Of a DNA stretch of 64,000 nucleotides, positions 35,001 through 47,100 are shown piece after piece. The translations under genes and the position numbers were made by a program. Position 1 is the first letter of the stretch, and each line of letters opens with the position of its first letter. The notes beneath the pieces were generated by a model. That model had not been told where the DNA came from, did no database searches, and saw only the letters and a list, made by a program, of their open reading frames with translations. The stretch comes from Brachypodium distachyon (taxonomy: Eukaryota; Streptophyta; Magnoliopsida; Poales; Poaceae). Location of the stretch: assembly GCF_000005505.3 (NCBI RefSeq), contig NC_016134.3:2914001-2978000 (forward strand), written 5' to 3'.

Positions 35001-36379
35001 ATAAGGAATGACCCCATTCGATGTAAACGGTACACTGGTCATAAACGGAGCCGATTTGTGATAAGGTCATGCTTTGGTGGATCTGAGCAGTCCTTTATTG
35101 CCAGTGGAAGTGAAGATTCGAAGGTATGATGTATTGACTGTGGATGCACCTAACTTATGTTGTCCTTGCGCTTATGTCCTATTAATTTTCTGTGGGAGAT
35201 TCAAAGGCCATGATGAATTCTGGCTGCTGTTCTTGACCCTGTAGCAGAATTATAGTTTCTGTCTTGCAAGTCAAATTTACTGGATAACCTAGAGACTACT
35301 ATATTTGAACAATGCTCAACACATCGAATATTTCTTACTGTATCTAACAAAACATGACAAGATTTACAACACCCGTAATGTCTCTTGTGTTGTTGCGATC
35401 TTGCATATGAGATACTCCCTCTGATCCTAAATTCTTGACTCAAATTTGCCCAAATATGGATGTATCTATTCTTAAAAAGCGTCTAGATACATGTAATATT
35501 TCGACAACAATTTAGGATCGGAGGGAGTATGATACTTAACATCTAGATTTATTCCCTAGATCTTTTATGCGCAATGATTTGTCTAGGTATGTCCTCCAGC
35601 TTTTGTTCAGAATATTTGGTTTGCGGTCTATTAATTTCTGCATATGTCACATTTCTAATGGTGTACTTTCGTGGGATAGTGCTTAAAATTTAATTTGAAT
35701 GTGCATTATTGTGTTTGAATAATTTGTTTCTTCCAAAGCAGATATTTTATTGTGTTTGAATCATTTGTTTCTTCCAACCCGATATTTTTACGGAAAAATT
35801 GGTACTTAGATGGATGTCATGAAATGAAATGAAGGGTGAAATAATCCATATACCTTACATGCAGCAGTAAAATGTGAAGGGAGAAATGAAGTCATCTAAT
35901 CATAAGGGGAAATGATCCAGTGTATATAGTTAAGAGCTGGGCTACATAAGCTGGCATAGTGAAACCACCAATGTGTGAAAACACACTGCTACCGATTTGA
36001 TAAATAGTGTTTCCGTGAAAATTTGTTAGGTCTCATTAATGTCATGGAAAACAACTATCCAGTGGTTGGTTTGATTTGACAGCTCAGTGTTTTGAAAAAT
36101 TTCTTCATTTGTCAGGTCTATATATGGCACAGAGCCACCGGGGATGTTATTGAGACTCTGTCTGGCCACTCCGGCGCGGTCAACTGTGTAAGCTGGAACC
36201 CTACAAACCCACATATGCTTGCGTCTGCAAGCGACGATCATACCATTCGTATATGGGGGCTGAAGAAGGCCAGCATGAAACGAAAGGACGTCGGCAGCAG
36301 CAGTAACGGGACTTGCATGAATGGCAGCGCCAACGGCAACGGTTTCGTTCACCAGTGCAACGGGAGCCACATCAAATGA
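32023..36379 (+). CDS. WDR26-type protein (LisH, CTLH, WD40)
   Basis: Homologue of WDR26/Gid7, a scaffold subunit of the CTLH (GID) E3 ubiquitin ligase; the Arabidopsis counterpart binds RanBPM. Exons are 32023-32814, 33436-33537, 34494-35123 and 36116-36379, all phase 0, for 595 aa. After an acidic/basic N-terminus, a LisH lies at about 63-95 ([20 protein letters not shown]), CTLH at about 97-155 and a CRA-like helical region to ~255. WD40 blades start at ~265 ([20 protein letters not shown]...) and continue to [13 protein letters not shown] near 560. The tail is Ser/Asn/Gly-rich. The start is supported by an in-frame LisH and an upstream UTR intron. A Stowaway MITE lies in the last intron. 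No defects seen. Confidence 0.93.
34020..34210. mobile_element. One end of a Mutator-type MITE (partial)
   Basis: GTAAAATGCACCACAAGTCC, then GAAAGTGCATATTTTGGTCC, resembles the long terminal repeats of the 1501-2011 type. No inverted partner is visible. Located in intron 2 of the WDR26 gene. Confidence 0.3.
35413..35529. mobile_element. Stowaway MITE in the WDR26 last intron
   Basis: TA-CTCCCTCTGATCCTAAATT ... AATTTAGGATCGGAGGGAG-TA, with the same interior as the copy at 20257. The TA duplications are intact. Confidence 0.9.
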
Positions 36380-38010
36380 TCATGGCTTCCTTGGTAGCCT
36401 CATGCAATGGATGACCAGCATTTGTAAATCCCCCTTTTCCTTTGCTTTGCTTTCCTTCCTCCAGGGAGAACGACATAGTTTAAAACAAAGCTGCAGCACA
36501 GGTGTGGGGGGGTGAAAACCTACTTGGTTTTATGCACCATCTCCCTTGTTCCATCATCACTTGTCACATTTATTTCTCAATTCAAGCTGGATACAAATTC
36601 TGATATTATGTTGCATTTAGACTAGCTTCATCTGCTCTACGTTTGTGATGATTGCACGAAGAATGTGGCTCATATTTCCACTGGTTTCCTAAATTCTATG
36701 TCTAATGGAAGGAAGATAAATTTGGAACTGTGTAACCCTAGTACATCTTTCAAACACAGAAAAGGTGTGAATCCTGCATAGGGATGCAGGCGGATCCCGC
36801 TTATGTCCGACCACTGGGGATTTACTAGTTCAAATATTTGCTCAAAATTTGAGTTCATATTTGGAGATTGGCCTAGAAATGATAAATATGCGGGATCATG
36901 CTTGTATCCCTTTTCCAGGAGAAATAATTTTTTTTGGCACAAATCAGAACGCCAAAGGAAGGTGCAGTCTGGGCCATCACCTTCCAGGAAAGTATTTTGA
37001 TCTTGAAGCCATCTTCCTCCGGCTTAAAGGCTTCATTCAAATCATTCACAAGTTTCGTTATCAAAAAAAATAAAAATCATTCACATGGTTGCAAAAGTGG
37101 ATATCTAACCTGAAAAGTACCAGGAGCCCAGCGTCCAGCTCCGTAATCTTCCATTGCCACTATCTGAATCCGTCCAATAATCCTCTTACATCAAACATAT
37201 ATTCATATATACAATATAATTTACTTCTTCGTCCGGGAGTAGTCGTCAAAGTCAAAACCACGCTCCGGAGATACATAAACTTACTCACCTTAGCTCGGAT
37301 GGCCTATTCTTTTCATGAGATGCAATCCTCCTTGAACAACCTGGAGTACAATTTTTTTCTTCTTATTACGGTGTGTTTGTCTTTATTCATAAATTAAAGT
37401 AGAAAAGGTATCTGTTTGACAAAGTAATAAAAATGAATTAAAAAAAGATAACCAGGGTGGTGAAATAATTATGGCAAGACAACAGCGAACTTCAAAGGGA
37501 ATGATATGTTTTTGTTTATCAACAGAAGCAGATAAAATGAACGGACACTTTAATATAGGTAAGGCAAATTTAGAATGTTTGGGGAAAGTAAGTTTGAACA
37601 TCAGGAAAAACCGAGCAACCATAAAAAGGAAGCCAAATGGGTACCGGTAAGAGAAGATAGATAAATGTTTTACAAATACCATAATAAAAAAATCTCTCTT
37701 AGAAGTTTCTCGTCAAGAGATGAAACTATTACAAAAATAGAAGTACTAGCTCGCATATGCTTTATCTTTCAATTCTTTTTCAAAAAATTATTCCCAAAAA
37801 TATTCAAATTTATATTTTTTATTTCCAATTTCCTGATTATTCAACTTTAATATTCCTCCTTATTTTCTATCATTTCTTTCTATTTTCCTACTTACTTCAT
37901 GTCATTTCCCTTTGTTTGTGTTTTTTAAATAAATCTATATTCTTGAAAAAAATGTTTTTGTTTTATGTTTTGTATGTTTGTCAACTTGAAAAAAAATCTA
38001 AAGTAAAAGT
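36380..38010. other. Intergenic between WDR26 and PPR genes
   Basis: The first ~250 bp should be the WDR26 3' UTR. 36670-37070 has overlapping short frames on both strands and may be old repeat DNA; 37640-38000 is very AT-rich. No gene recognised. Confidence 0.4.
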
Positions 38011-38012
38011 TA

Positions 38013-38055
38013 TACTCCCTCCGCTCCAAAATAATCGATTTGGATTTGCATAAGA
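38013..38055. mobile_element. Stowaway end fragment
   Basis: TACTCCCTCCGCTCCAAAAT is a Stowaway left terminus with no right partner nearby. Confidence 0.5.
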
Positions 38056-38114
38056 ATCTATACTAATACATAAACAAAATGGACCGGACTATGTAACTGT
38101 TGTGTTGTATGGCA

Positions 38115-38202
38115 GTTACTCCCTCTGTTCCTAAATTCTTGTCGCTGTTTTAGTTCAAATTTATACTAAAACAGTAACAAGAATTTAGGAACGGAGGTAG
38201 TA
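38115..38202. mobile_element. Short Stowaway MITE
   Basis: Only 88 bp. The ends CTCCCTCTGTTCCTAAATTC / GAATTTAGGAACGGAGGTAG lie between TA duplications, with an inner palindrome around TTTTAGT...ACTAAAA. It lies ~400 bp upstream of the PPR start codon. Confidence 0.85.
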
Positions 38203-38606
38203 CCTAATAAATTTTCGAAACAATTAGAGAATCAATTTGTATAAACCAAAACTTTTATGCAGTATTAAAAAAAATGTTCGCAAACTGGCATCCCCCATGA
38301 ATCGTTTCAAATTCCCTCGATCCAAATGCAAATAGACAGCAGTAGCACCGTAGACTATGATTTCTCGAGAGAATTACTGTAAAAAAATAATATAAATAAA
38401 TTATCTAAAGTACAACGTTCAGCCACATAGCCTAATCCTCCGGTTTCCAACCGAAGGTTTTTGGCGCGGCCCCACATGTCATCCAGTCAGACCACATCCT
38501 CAGGGACTCCTCCAGCTTCCCTTCCCTCTCCGGCCAGCCCACCCAACCCTCTCCGGCGGCGACCACGGCGGCGCCACCTCCAACCCGGCCACCCGCCCGC
38601 CCGCAA

Positions 38607-40409
38607 ATGTCCTCGGCGGCCTGTTCGCTCCGCCCGGCGCCGCGGTGGGCCGCGCCGTCGCAGCGCCGGCTCGTGGAGCAGCACCTGGCGTCCCTGCCCC
38701 ACGGCCTCCCGCGGCTCCACCACCTGCAGGAGCTCCACGCCCAGCTCCTCAAGCATGGCCTCCACCTCGACCCGGTCGCCGCCTCCAAGCTGCTCTCCTC
38801 CTACGCGCTCCATCGCCGCCTCCCGGCCTCCCGCGGCGTCTTCGCCTCCTTCCCCAACCCACACGCCACCACCTTCCTCCCCAACACCCTCCTCCGCGCC
38901 TACGCGCTCAATGCCCTGCCCCGCGAAGCGGTCGCCGTCTTCTCCGCCATGCCTCATCGGGACAGCTTCACCTACTCCTTCCTCATCAAGGCGCTCTCCT
39001 CCGCCGGCGTGGCCCCCCTCCGCGCGGTTCACTCCCACGTCGTCAAGCTTGGGTCCATCGAGGATACCTATGTTGGGAACGCGCTGATCGACGCCTACTC
39101 CAAGAATGGCGGGTTTTCGGACGCCAGTAAGGTGTTCGAGGAAATGCCGAGGCGGGACGTCGTGTCCTGGAACTCGGCCATGGCTGCGATGGTGCGGCAG
39201 GGGGAGGTGGAAGGAGCGAGGCGGATGTTTGACGAGATGCTGGAGAAGGATACCGTGAGCTGGAACACCTTGCTTGATGGGTACACCAAGGCCGGGGATG
39301 TGGAGGAAGCGTTCAAGCTGTTTCAGTGCATGCCAGAGAGGAATGTGGTGTCATGGTCGACGGTAGTGTCCGGTTATTGTAAGAAGGGTGACATGGAGAT
39401 GGCTCGAGTGATCTTTGATAAGATGCCGACCAAGAACTTGGTTACCTGGACTATAATGGTCTCTGCATGTGCCCAGAATGGGCTTGTCGAGGAAGCAGGG
39501 AAGTTGTTTACTCAGATGAAGGAGGCTTCTGTGGAACTTGATGTGGCTGCGGTTGTGAGTATCCTGGCTGCATGTGCAGAGTCAGGCTCACTTGCTCTTG
39601 GGAAGAGGATTCACCGGTACGTGCGGACGAGGCAGCTGGGGAGATCAACCCACGTTTGCAATGCACTGATTGACATGTTTTGCAAGTGCGGGTGTATAAA
39701 CCGGGCCGATTATGTCTTTGACACTGAGATAGTTGAGAAGGATTCGGTGTCGTGGAACACCATAATTGGGGGGTTTGCGATGCATGGGCATGGAGACAAG
39801 GCGCTAGATTTCTTTGCTCAAATGAAGCTACAAGGGTTCTGTCCAGATGCTGTGACGATGATAAACGTTCTTAGTGCATGCACACACATGGGGTTTGTAG
39901 AGGAGGGACGCAGGTATTTTGCCAACATGGAGAGGGACTATGGTGTCGTGCCACAGATAGAGCATTACGGTTGCATGATCGACCTTCTTGGTCGTGGAGG
40001 GCTCATCAAGGAGGCTGTTGACCTGATAAAAAGCATGCCTTGGGACCCTAATGAGGTCATATGGGGGTCTCTTCTCAGTGCATGCCGACTGCACAAAAAT
40101 GTGGAGTATGCAGAAATAGCGGTGAATGAGCTCAGTAAGCTGCAACCCTCCAACGCAGGGAACTATGCTGTACTTTCAAGCATCTATGCAGAGGCTGGGA
40201 AGTGGAGTGACATGGCGAAGGCAAGGATGCAAATGAAAGGAACTGGTTCTCAGAAGTCATCAGGATCAAGTTGGATTGAACTTGATGAAGCATTCCATGA
40301 GTTCACAGTGGGGGACAGAAAACACCCAGACTCGGACCAGATATCTGAGATGGTTGATAGGCTTAGTTCGCATGCTAAGGATGTTGACTGCGTTCCAACT
40401 GGTCGTTAG
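38607..40409 (+). CDS. Pentatricopeptide repeat protein, PLS class, E-type
   Basis: Organelle-targeted RNA-binding protein; E-class PPRs usually serve C-to-U editing or related RNA steps in mitochondria or plastids. Single exon, 600 aa. The Arg/Ala/Pro-rich N-terminus (~1-40) fits a transit peptide. From ~40 on, PLS repeats are clear: VGNALIDAYSKNGGFSDASK, RRDVVSWNSAMAAMVRQGEV, KDTVSWNTLLDGYTKAGDVE, RNVVSWSTVVSGYCKKGDME and so on. Near the end the E and E+ motifs appear (WGSLLSACRLHKNVEYAE, then SSWIELDEAFHEFTVGDRKH). No DYW deaminase domain follows, so it would need a DYW partner if it edits. The 5' third is extremely GC-rich and the 3' end is not, the GC gradient typical of grass genes. The long antisense frames in that third are shadows. 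Confidence 0.92.
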   Translation: MSSAACSLRPAPRWAAPSQRRLVEQHLASLPHGLPRLHHLQELHAQLLKHGLHLDPVAASKLLSSYALHRRLPASRGVFASFPNPHATTFLPNTLLRAYALNALPREAVAVFSAMPHRDSFTYSFLIKALSSAGVAPLRAVHSHVVKLGSIEDTYVGNALIDAYSKNGGFSDASKVFEEMPRRDVVSWNSAMAAMVRQGEVEGARRMFDEMLEKDTVSWNTLLDGYTKAGDVEEAFKLFQCMPERNVVSWSTVVSGYCKKGDMEMARVIFDKMPTKNLVTWTIMVSACAQNGLVEEAGKLFTQMKEASVELDVAAVVSILAACAESGSLALGKRIHRYVRTRQLGRSTHVCNALIDMFCKCGCINRADYVFDTEIVEKDSVSWNTIIGGFAMHGHGDKALDFFAQMKLQGFCPDAVTMINVLSACTHMGFVEEGRRYFANMERDYGVVPQIEHYGCMIDLLGRGGLIKEAVDLIKSMPWDPNEVIWGSLLSACRLHKNVEYAEIAVNELSKLQPSNAGNYAVLSSIYAEAGKWSDMAKARMQMKGTGSQKSSGSSWIELDEAFHEFTVGDRKHPDSDQISEMVDRLSSHAKDVDCVPTGR

Positions 40410-41690
40410 CTGCTTGTGCAGTAAGTCATTTGCCAAGGACATGCCCCAGTCACAAGAATGGAATGCTCCATCAGGTGTGAAACCTTGCCACTGGAACTTG
40501 TGCAGGGCATGTAATCTCAAGTAAGGAAGCACCAGCTCCAGTGAAACCTTCCCACTGGCTGCAGTCAAGAAGATGTCGTGTCATGGTACAGCTCTGGAAA
40601 GCCCCGAGATCTGATGAAGCATTTCTCAGCATCTGCTCTTCTGACACCAGGTTTGCTCTGTTAAGAATTGCTACTATGTTAAAACGGAAGTAGGTGATAG
40701 AAAGGACTGGTAAAACACTGCCCAAGTGCCAATGTAGTTAGGTTGGTCGAATGGTTCATGGCTTGTTACTTTAATGCTTCACTTCATCTGGTTAAACAAA
40801 ACCAAAGCAGCATGTAGGGTTAGGTCTTCTTTAAAATAAGAGAAGCAAGAAGACCTTAGATTAAAAATCAAGAAGTGATTTTTATGGGTATTGCCCCATA
40901 AGGTTGGAGAAGTAGAATAGTTGAGTGTTAGTAGTTGATCCCATCCTTTAAGATTTATGACTTCACAGAGAATGTACTCCATATTAATGATGTAGCATAC
41001 ATTATTACATTGTTCAGGCATCAACCTTGTATCTTGTACAAAAACTATATCATTCATTTGTACTTCTTTAGGTTGCACTTTCACACTTTCTATACATATA
41101 TGAATGTCAAACTACATCATGGAGTGTTATTTTGTCGGCTTTCTTGTTTCTCTGTCTTCTCTGTCAAGTTTAGCTCACATGATGGTTGCAAGTTTTTCCC
41201 CATTGGCATGGGTATATTACCCCTATAAGAAATCGACGTGGTGCTTTCATACATTTCCATTAAATTTATTTGTGAGTGAGATCATGCTTTGTGACAATCG
41301 CTATCACTTTCCTTTCCCCGACAAAAGAAACAAATGCTATGGGTTCACATACTGAATAGACAGTACGCATACAGTTTACAGAGAAGCGCACACAAGCATG
41401 TGCATGTCTTTTTTTTTGACAGCCGCATGTGCATGTTCTTTATTAGCTATGCCATGTAAAGACTTGGACATAGTATAGCATTAAAGTGAAATCCTGATCC
41501 GTGCTAATCGCTATGATTGTGCTAGAAATGGGGACGTTCCCATCATGGTTAGTGTGGTCAGTGTCAATAGCCAAGAATGGAGAAGCGGATGGCTGCGTTC
41601 AGGATGAGAAAGTTGAGATTTTACCCGAGACAGGTCAGCTCCGAGCGAGAAAATTGGGCGTGTAACACTAACGGATCAGCGAGTCTTTTC
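40410..41690. other. PPR 3' flank, no further gene
   Basis: 3' UTR then AT-rich intergenic DNA. TGAAACCTTGCCACTGG and TGAAACCTTCCCACTGG form a short internal repeat at 40478 and 40540. Confidence 0.4.
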
Positions 41691-41696
41691 CTAACG

Positions 41697-41812
41697 AGCA
41701 TCTTCGATGCAGGTGCTCAAGAGAAGTGATTAAGAAAAAAACGGTTTATTATTAAGCACCGGTCCTTATTTTCATACTAAAGGTTAAGCACTTGTCACTG
41801 AAGGGACGGAGA
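41697..41812. mobile_element. Truncated MITE, same family as 42612
   Basis: CGGTTTATTATTAAGCACCG ... TAAGCACTTGTC matches the interior of the element at 42612-42804, but the right end is missing. Confidence 0.5.
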
Positions 41813-42611
41813 GCACACACAAAGAGCCGGGTTTTTTTTTCAATATTTAGTTAGACTGGGATCGTGGGCTGCTTTTCTCGTTAGTTGTGGGCGCTAGTTT
41901 TACGCGTGTGAGAAGAGACGAGGAGAGATAAGGCAAGAGGTTGTTTTGTTGTATGCGGGATTAAGAGAAAGAAAAAACGGAAGTGGTTATTGCGGTGACA
42001 TTCCTTTCGTAATTCTTTAGATGTGTGACACCAGGCGGACACGGTAGGTTTAGCTTTAATACTCGTAGTAACGGTTAACAATTGCACAATTCTGTAAAGT
42101 CAAAAAATAATCACCTGCAAATATAGTAAGTACACATAAAGACTACGACAAGTAAAACGGTTTCGATTCCGTACGTGCACAATCCTGAGAACTAGAGGAT
42201 TAGCAGAAAAAAAATCAACAGCAAAACCATGGAGTACAGATAGAGAATCCAGAAAGTACACATAGCTAGTGACCAAGGAAAATATACATGTTCGATTTTA
42301 TTAAGTTCAGAGTCGTTGTCATGACGCCGAAAATTGTCCTAGTGATGGCACCCTGCAGACCATGACACCACGCAATGTAAGCATGGCGCCCCGTGCGTGG
42401 ACACCATACAAAAGGATTAAAATGTGAAAAAAATTAAGATTCGATTTATTTTTTGCTGAAGGTTGAGAATAAAAAGTGATTTTCACCATGCATCTATGGA
42501 TCGTTCCATATTTCGTTTTGTTGTTCTCGTACTGCTATTCTAAGTACTCACCGTGCGTGTACCCCTGAACTCAAATCACGTCTTTTCTCGAGACACAGAA
42601 GTTGCACCGAG

Positions 42612-42804
42612 AACATGTTCAATGCAAGGTGTTTAAAGTAGTGTTACAAAATTAAACCGGTTTATTCTTAAGCACCAGTGCTTATTTTTATACTAGAGGT
42701 GCTTAATTAAGCACTCGTCCTATAGAACACAAGCACCAGTGTTTAGACAAAAGCCGGTTTATTTTGTGCAAGCACCTCCCTAAGCACTTTGCATTGAACA
42801 TGGT
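42612..42804. mobile_element. MITE with ATGTTCAATGCAARGTG ends
   Basis: Left end AACATGTTCAATGCAAGGTG and right end CACTTTGCATTGAACATGGT are inverted. The interior repeats TAAGCACC and GGTTTATT in both orientations. No convincing target duplication. Confidence 0.65.
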
Positions 42805-43158
42805 CTGATTAGGCGACTAATAGGGGCGATGCCTAGGAAAATTAAGAGAAATTACATTACTTCAAGCAAAGTCTGGATTAATCTACTGTAACATACTATT
42901 CAGACTAGTACCACAATTGCCTGACTAATTGCTTGGCCTAGAATTACGGAGTCCATCTGTGCTCGGGAGCCATTTCGAATTTTCAGTAATAAAGCAAAAA
43001 ATAGAAACACAGCCAATAGCAAAAGAAATTCTGACAACAAGCATTTGCAAAATCATAGTGCAACTGAAGCGTATGGTCTGGGCACAAAAACAAGAACACT
43101 ACTCATAAAAGAAAAGAAAAAAGAGCCACAGTAAAAGGAAATGGTTCAAGTTTTTCGC

Positions 43159-43261
43159 CTATACAGACGTCTCAGCACCCACTGAAGCAGTTCTGTTAAT
43201 CTCTAGCCAAGAGACATCTTCGTTGGCTTGCAAGCCGATATGCCGCTTAGGCAACGTTGGA
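43159..43261 (-). other. Orphan 3'-terminal exon candidate
   Basis: After a good acceptor (TGGTTGCAG) a minus-strand frame reads SPTLPKRHIGLQANEDVSWL and ends ...GAETSV-stop. Composition is protein-like. It is on the same strand as, and about 0.9 kb downstream of, the D-cysteine desulfhydrase stop, so an alternative last exon of that gene or a fragment of an unknown gene are both possible. Confidence 0.3.
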
Positions 43262-44171
43262 CTGCAACCATATTTACAGGAGATTGAGGAAGAGCTTCAT
43301 GATTGAACAACAATTAAACATGATGCTAACAAAAGACACACTTTTCCAAATGAAAGTAGTTAGGGCTAAACTCCCAAGTACTTGCATACTGAGACAATCG
43401 TATAGCTCTCAACATTGTGTGGCCCAACATTAATGATATGGTTGAACTATTCTGGCACAAATATTTACATATATCCTCATGTGGATGGGAAGGTAGAGAA
43501 TTGTAATGACGTTTTTCAAAAGATTAAAGTTGCAATGGCGTTTCTCAAATAGCTAAAAATTGCAGTGGCGTCTATCCAACTAACCCATTTCTTTATCAAA
43601 TCCAATTAGGTCCTCAGTTTGACATGCAATCTGTTCTGGCAAGCAACCAGTAGTTTGTTCACGAACAAAGATTTACCATCTCAAACAATAGAGAATCAGC
43701 TTCCACCCTGATCAAAAACATTAACCAATTACCCAGAAAAGCAACATATTATCATCGGGGAGACAGCTAAGGCTTACATGTGTTGCATTTCTAGCTAGCA
43801 TCATACAACAGATAAATTTAACCGCTGGTGGCATATTTACATTAATTTCAGAAAAGTGCATTCCGGTAGAGGTAATCTAACAAAAAACGTTTGTAAGAAA
43901 CTACTGACAGACCGAATAGAAGTTGCTGATACTTATTTTCTGTACTCCTGGAAACTAAGTTACTCCGTTTTCTACTATGATAACACTATGATGAAAAACC
44001 CTATGTTTTATTTTCAAATGGCTGAAAGATGCACTTTATTCTCATATTGTATTAATACTATACTCAACACTAGCCATATATTCTGAATTTCTGTGCACAA
44101 ATGTGAGAAAAATGCTCTCTAAATAAATTAAATGTCCAGAATTCCGATCAATAAAAGAAGAAAAGTGCATA
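43262..44171. other. 3' flank of the desulfhydrase gene
   Basis: AT-rich, no domain-bearing frame. TTGCA(A/G)TGGCGT(T/C)T is repeated near 43530 and 43560. Confidence 0.4.
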
Positions 44172-47100
44172 TCAAGCGGAACATCTGACAAGTGCCTTCT
44201 TTGCATGGACAAATTCTTCAAGGTCCATTCTTTGCCAGCTCCCAAAGAAAGATGATAACTGGTCCACCTTATCATACAACCCAAGGAGACCACCAGTATG
44301 GACAAAGAGGACCTTTCGCCCTTCCCACTTGGTTGGATTGTTGGACATGTCTTTCAGCATACGATATGCCGCCTTCCCGCTGTAGAACACAAAAGCATGC
44401 ATGTCCTCATTAAGAAGGATAAATATTAAATCTCTTCCTGAATTTATGGGAAGGGTATTAGTATTAACTTGACCACTAGAATATATCGTACTTCTTTAAT
44501 TGAATGGATGGAAGGACTAGCATACATGATCAGATAATTGTCACACATAGAAGAAAAGTATTTCACCTGTAGACTGGATCAAGCACAATGCCTGTTGCTG
44601 CAGCTATATCCTTTACAAATTTAAGCTCCTCAGCTGTGTTCATGGCATACCCCAAGCCCTTAGCCTGCCAAGCGAAATATTCACAAAATTGACTAACTTA
44701 AATAGGGAATTCATTAATTATGGTTCCATCGCATAAGTGATACTGCAAAATGAACAAACTAGCCACAGAAAAACCATGGTAACTTGAAAGTGCAACTGGG
44801 ACCCCTATGGGTTTTGGTGATTAATGACAACACAATTAAAAGGACTAATGCTTTCTACTAAGATCGAGGTTTTTAAGGCGGTAAGACGTCACAAGGCGAT
44901 CAACCCCTGCCTTGACGCCTAAGGTTCTTAGCTTGTATTTCTAGGTTGGTGACCTCTACTTTCATTCTTAATGGTTGTAGCCCAAGGTTCTCAGCTTGTA
45001 TATTTCTAGGGTTTTAGTGGATCAAAGATTCACATTGAGTCTAAAGACAACAGTACTATCAAGAGGGGCACATGCGAAAGAACTAGGGATGAGCTCCTTT
45101 TCGAGATCCTCAAACAACAGAAGTTATACAACATACTCACATCTTCAATACTGACTATATCATGGGAATTCAAACCAGATTGAAGTCCATCAATCAGACC
45201 TTGAACATTGTTATAGAAGTATCCAGGGTTATAACAAACCGAGAATCCATGGACCTATCATACAAGTGGATGATTAGTATGCGGAAACATCAGCAAGATA
45301 AGAAAATAGCTAAAGAAAGTTTACACCTTTGTCTTTAAGCTACTCAATTGTGATCCTAAAGCAAGACCAGCAACGGTTCCACCACTGCACAAAGTTTCAA
45401 TGATGAAATCATAAAGTGATAATATGAAAACTTCCATTATGTGCGCATGAAACCATATAAACATGTAAATAAAATTACCCATATAGCTGATGGTTGTTTC
45501 GTAAAAAAAAAATTACCCATATAATATAAAAAAATAGCAGGGGTCACTGAAATACCTGCCGCATGCAACAACAATGTCATCAAACTGAACATCACCAGAT
45601 AACTGAATTTGCTCCTCAATCTCCCTTACAGCTTCAATATATCCCCTATAACAGCAAGACACATAAGATTGAATATTATAAACTAAACTATCATTTACAG
45701 AAATTTCTGAGGCCTTTTTGAACTCCAGCTATTCCTTTTACATTCAGTTTGCATAATGAAAACTTCAGTGCCTTCTCGACACAATGTGAAAAGAGTACAC
45801 TAATATTTTCTACAACCTCGTATGCATATTGAAACACAACAAGTCACCATTTATGCAACTCGTTAGCCACTGTATGAGATCCTATCCAGACACTCTTGCT
45901 TACATCAGTAGATGCCAAGTCCAGTTCAAAGAGATCAATATAATAACTATTCCCTCAATGGGGTATGTTGTGAACCTTGACTCACAACAGGACAATTATT
46001 GTGCAAAGATATAGCAAGATGGCATGGCTACAGGAAATTAGTTACATAGGTTAGGTGAAAGAGTTCGGGAGATAATAGAATGGTTCTTATTTTTCTCGAA
46101 CGTAAGACACATGGCATCTTTATATAGTGGATGCTTAGACCCTTAACCCTTAAACCTATCTTATCACAATAAGAGCTCCTATCGTATGATACTCCTGTAA
46201 TCATCTTGATCTTCTAATACAGGAATGTAAGACAACTATCAAACTATGGATACCAATCCACGAGGAAACCTCAAACTATGCTATAAGCAGGAATGTAAGA
46301 TCACAAAATTGTAGTTTAGCAGCTATCACCACATATAAGATCGTACCAATTTCCCAATGAGTTGGATCCACCACCAGAAATCACATAAGGCTTCCGTCCT
46401 TTTTCCAAAAGCCTCTTATTTAGCAAGTCAGTTAAAGCCTATAACAAATAAATACATATTGTGATTGGAAAACTTCTTGAGCAATACAAGAGGTACGGCA
46501 TAACAAATAATTCTAGGTATAAGAAAAACTAATCACTGAGGTATGAAAGGGCACTGACACAAAGTGTTGTACTACATATTTCCAAAGAATAGACAGTAAC
46601 ATCAAGAATTTCAAGGGACAGAAAAATGACTACTAAGTATTAGGTTCTGAAAATAAAACAAAAACATGCTATTTTCATGTGATTATCTTCCACAAAATAA
46701 AAAAGGTGTCCTATCAAGCATGAATAATGAGCAAGACTCGCGTATGAACAAGGATTTGGCAACATTCAGACATAACTACGAAAAGCACAAAGCACCAACA
46801 ACATAACACATCATGGAGGAGAGCATACCACGCTCCCAATTTTACTAAATTCTCCTTTTGAGACAAGGTCAATGTGCGCTCCCAATAATCTCGACACAAG
46901 GAGATTACCAACCAAACCAGGATCTTCATCCACGAGAAGCTGGAAATATCCCACCAAAACCAAGTTAGAAAGATGCATTGCCACAGAACGTTCAATCAAT
47001 TTCACCTCACAAGCACATAACTTACCCTGGAGGTAACTAGTATCAGATAGCAATCAAGATTAACATACTTGGCAGCCATGGCAGTCGCTCGGCAGTGGTT

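Noticed and set aside
38432..39130. Long open frames on the minus strand and in other plus frames over the PPR 5' end
   Set aside because: They exist because the region is extremely GC-rich; the PPR frame explains the sequence and the others have no domain.
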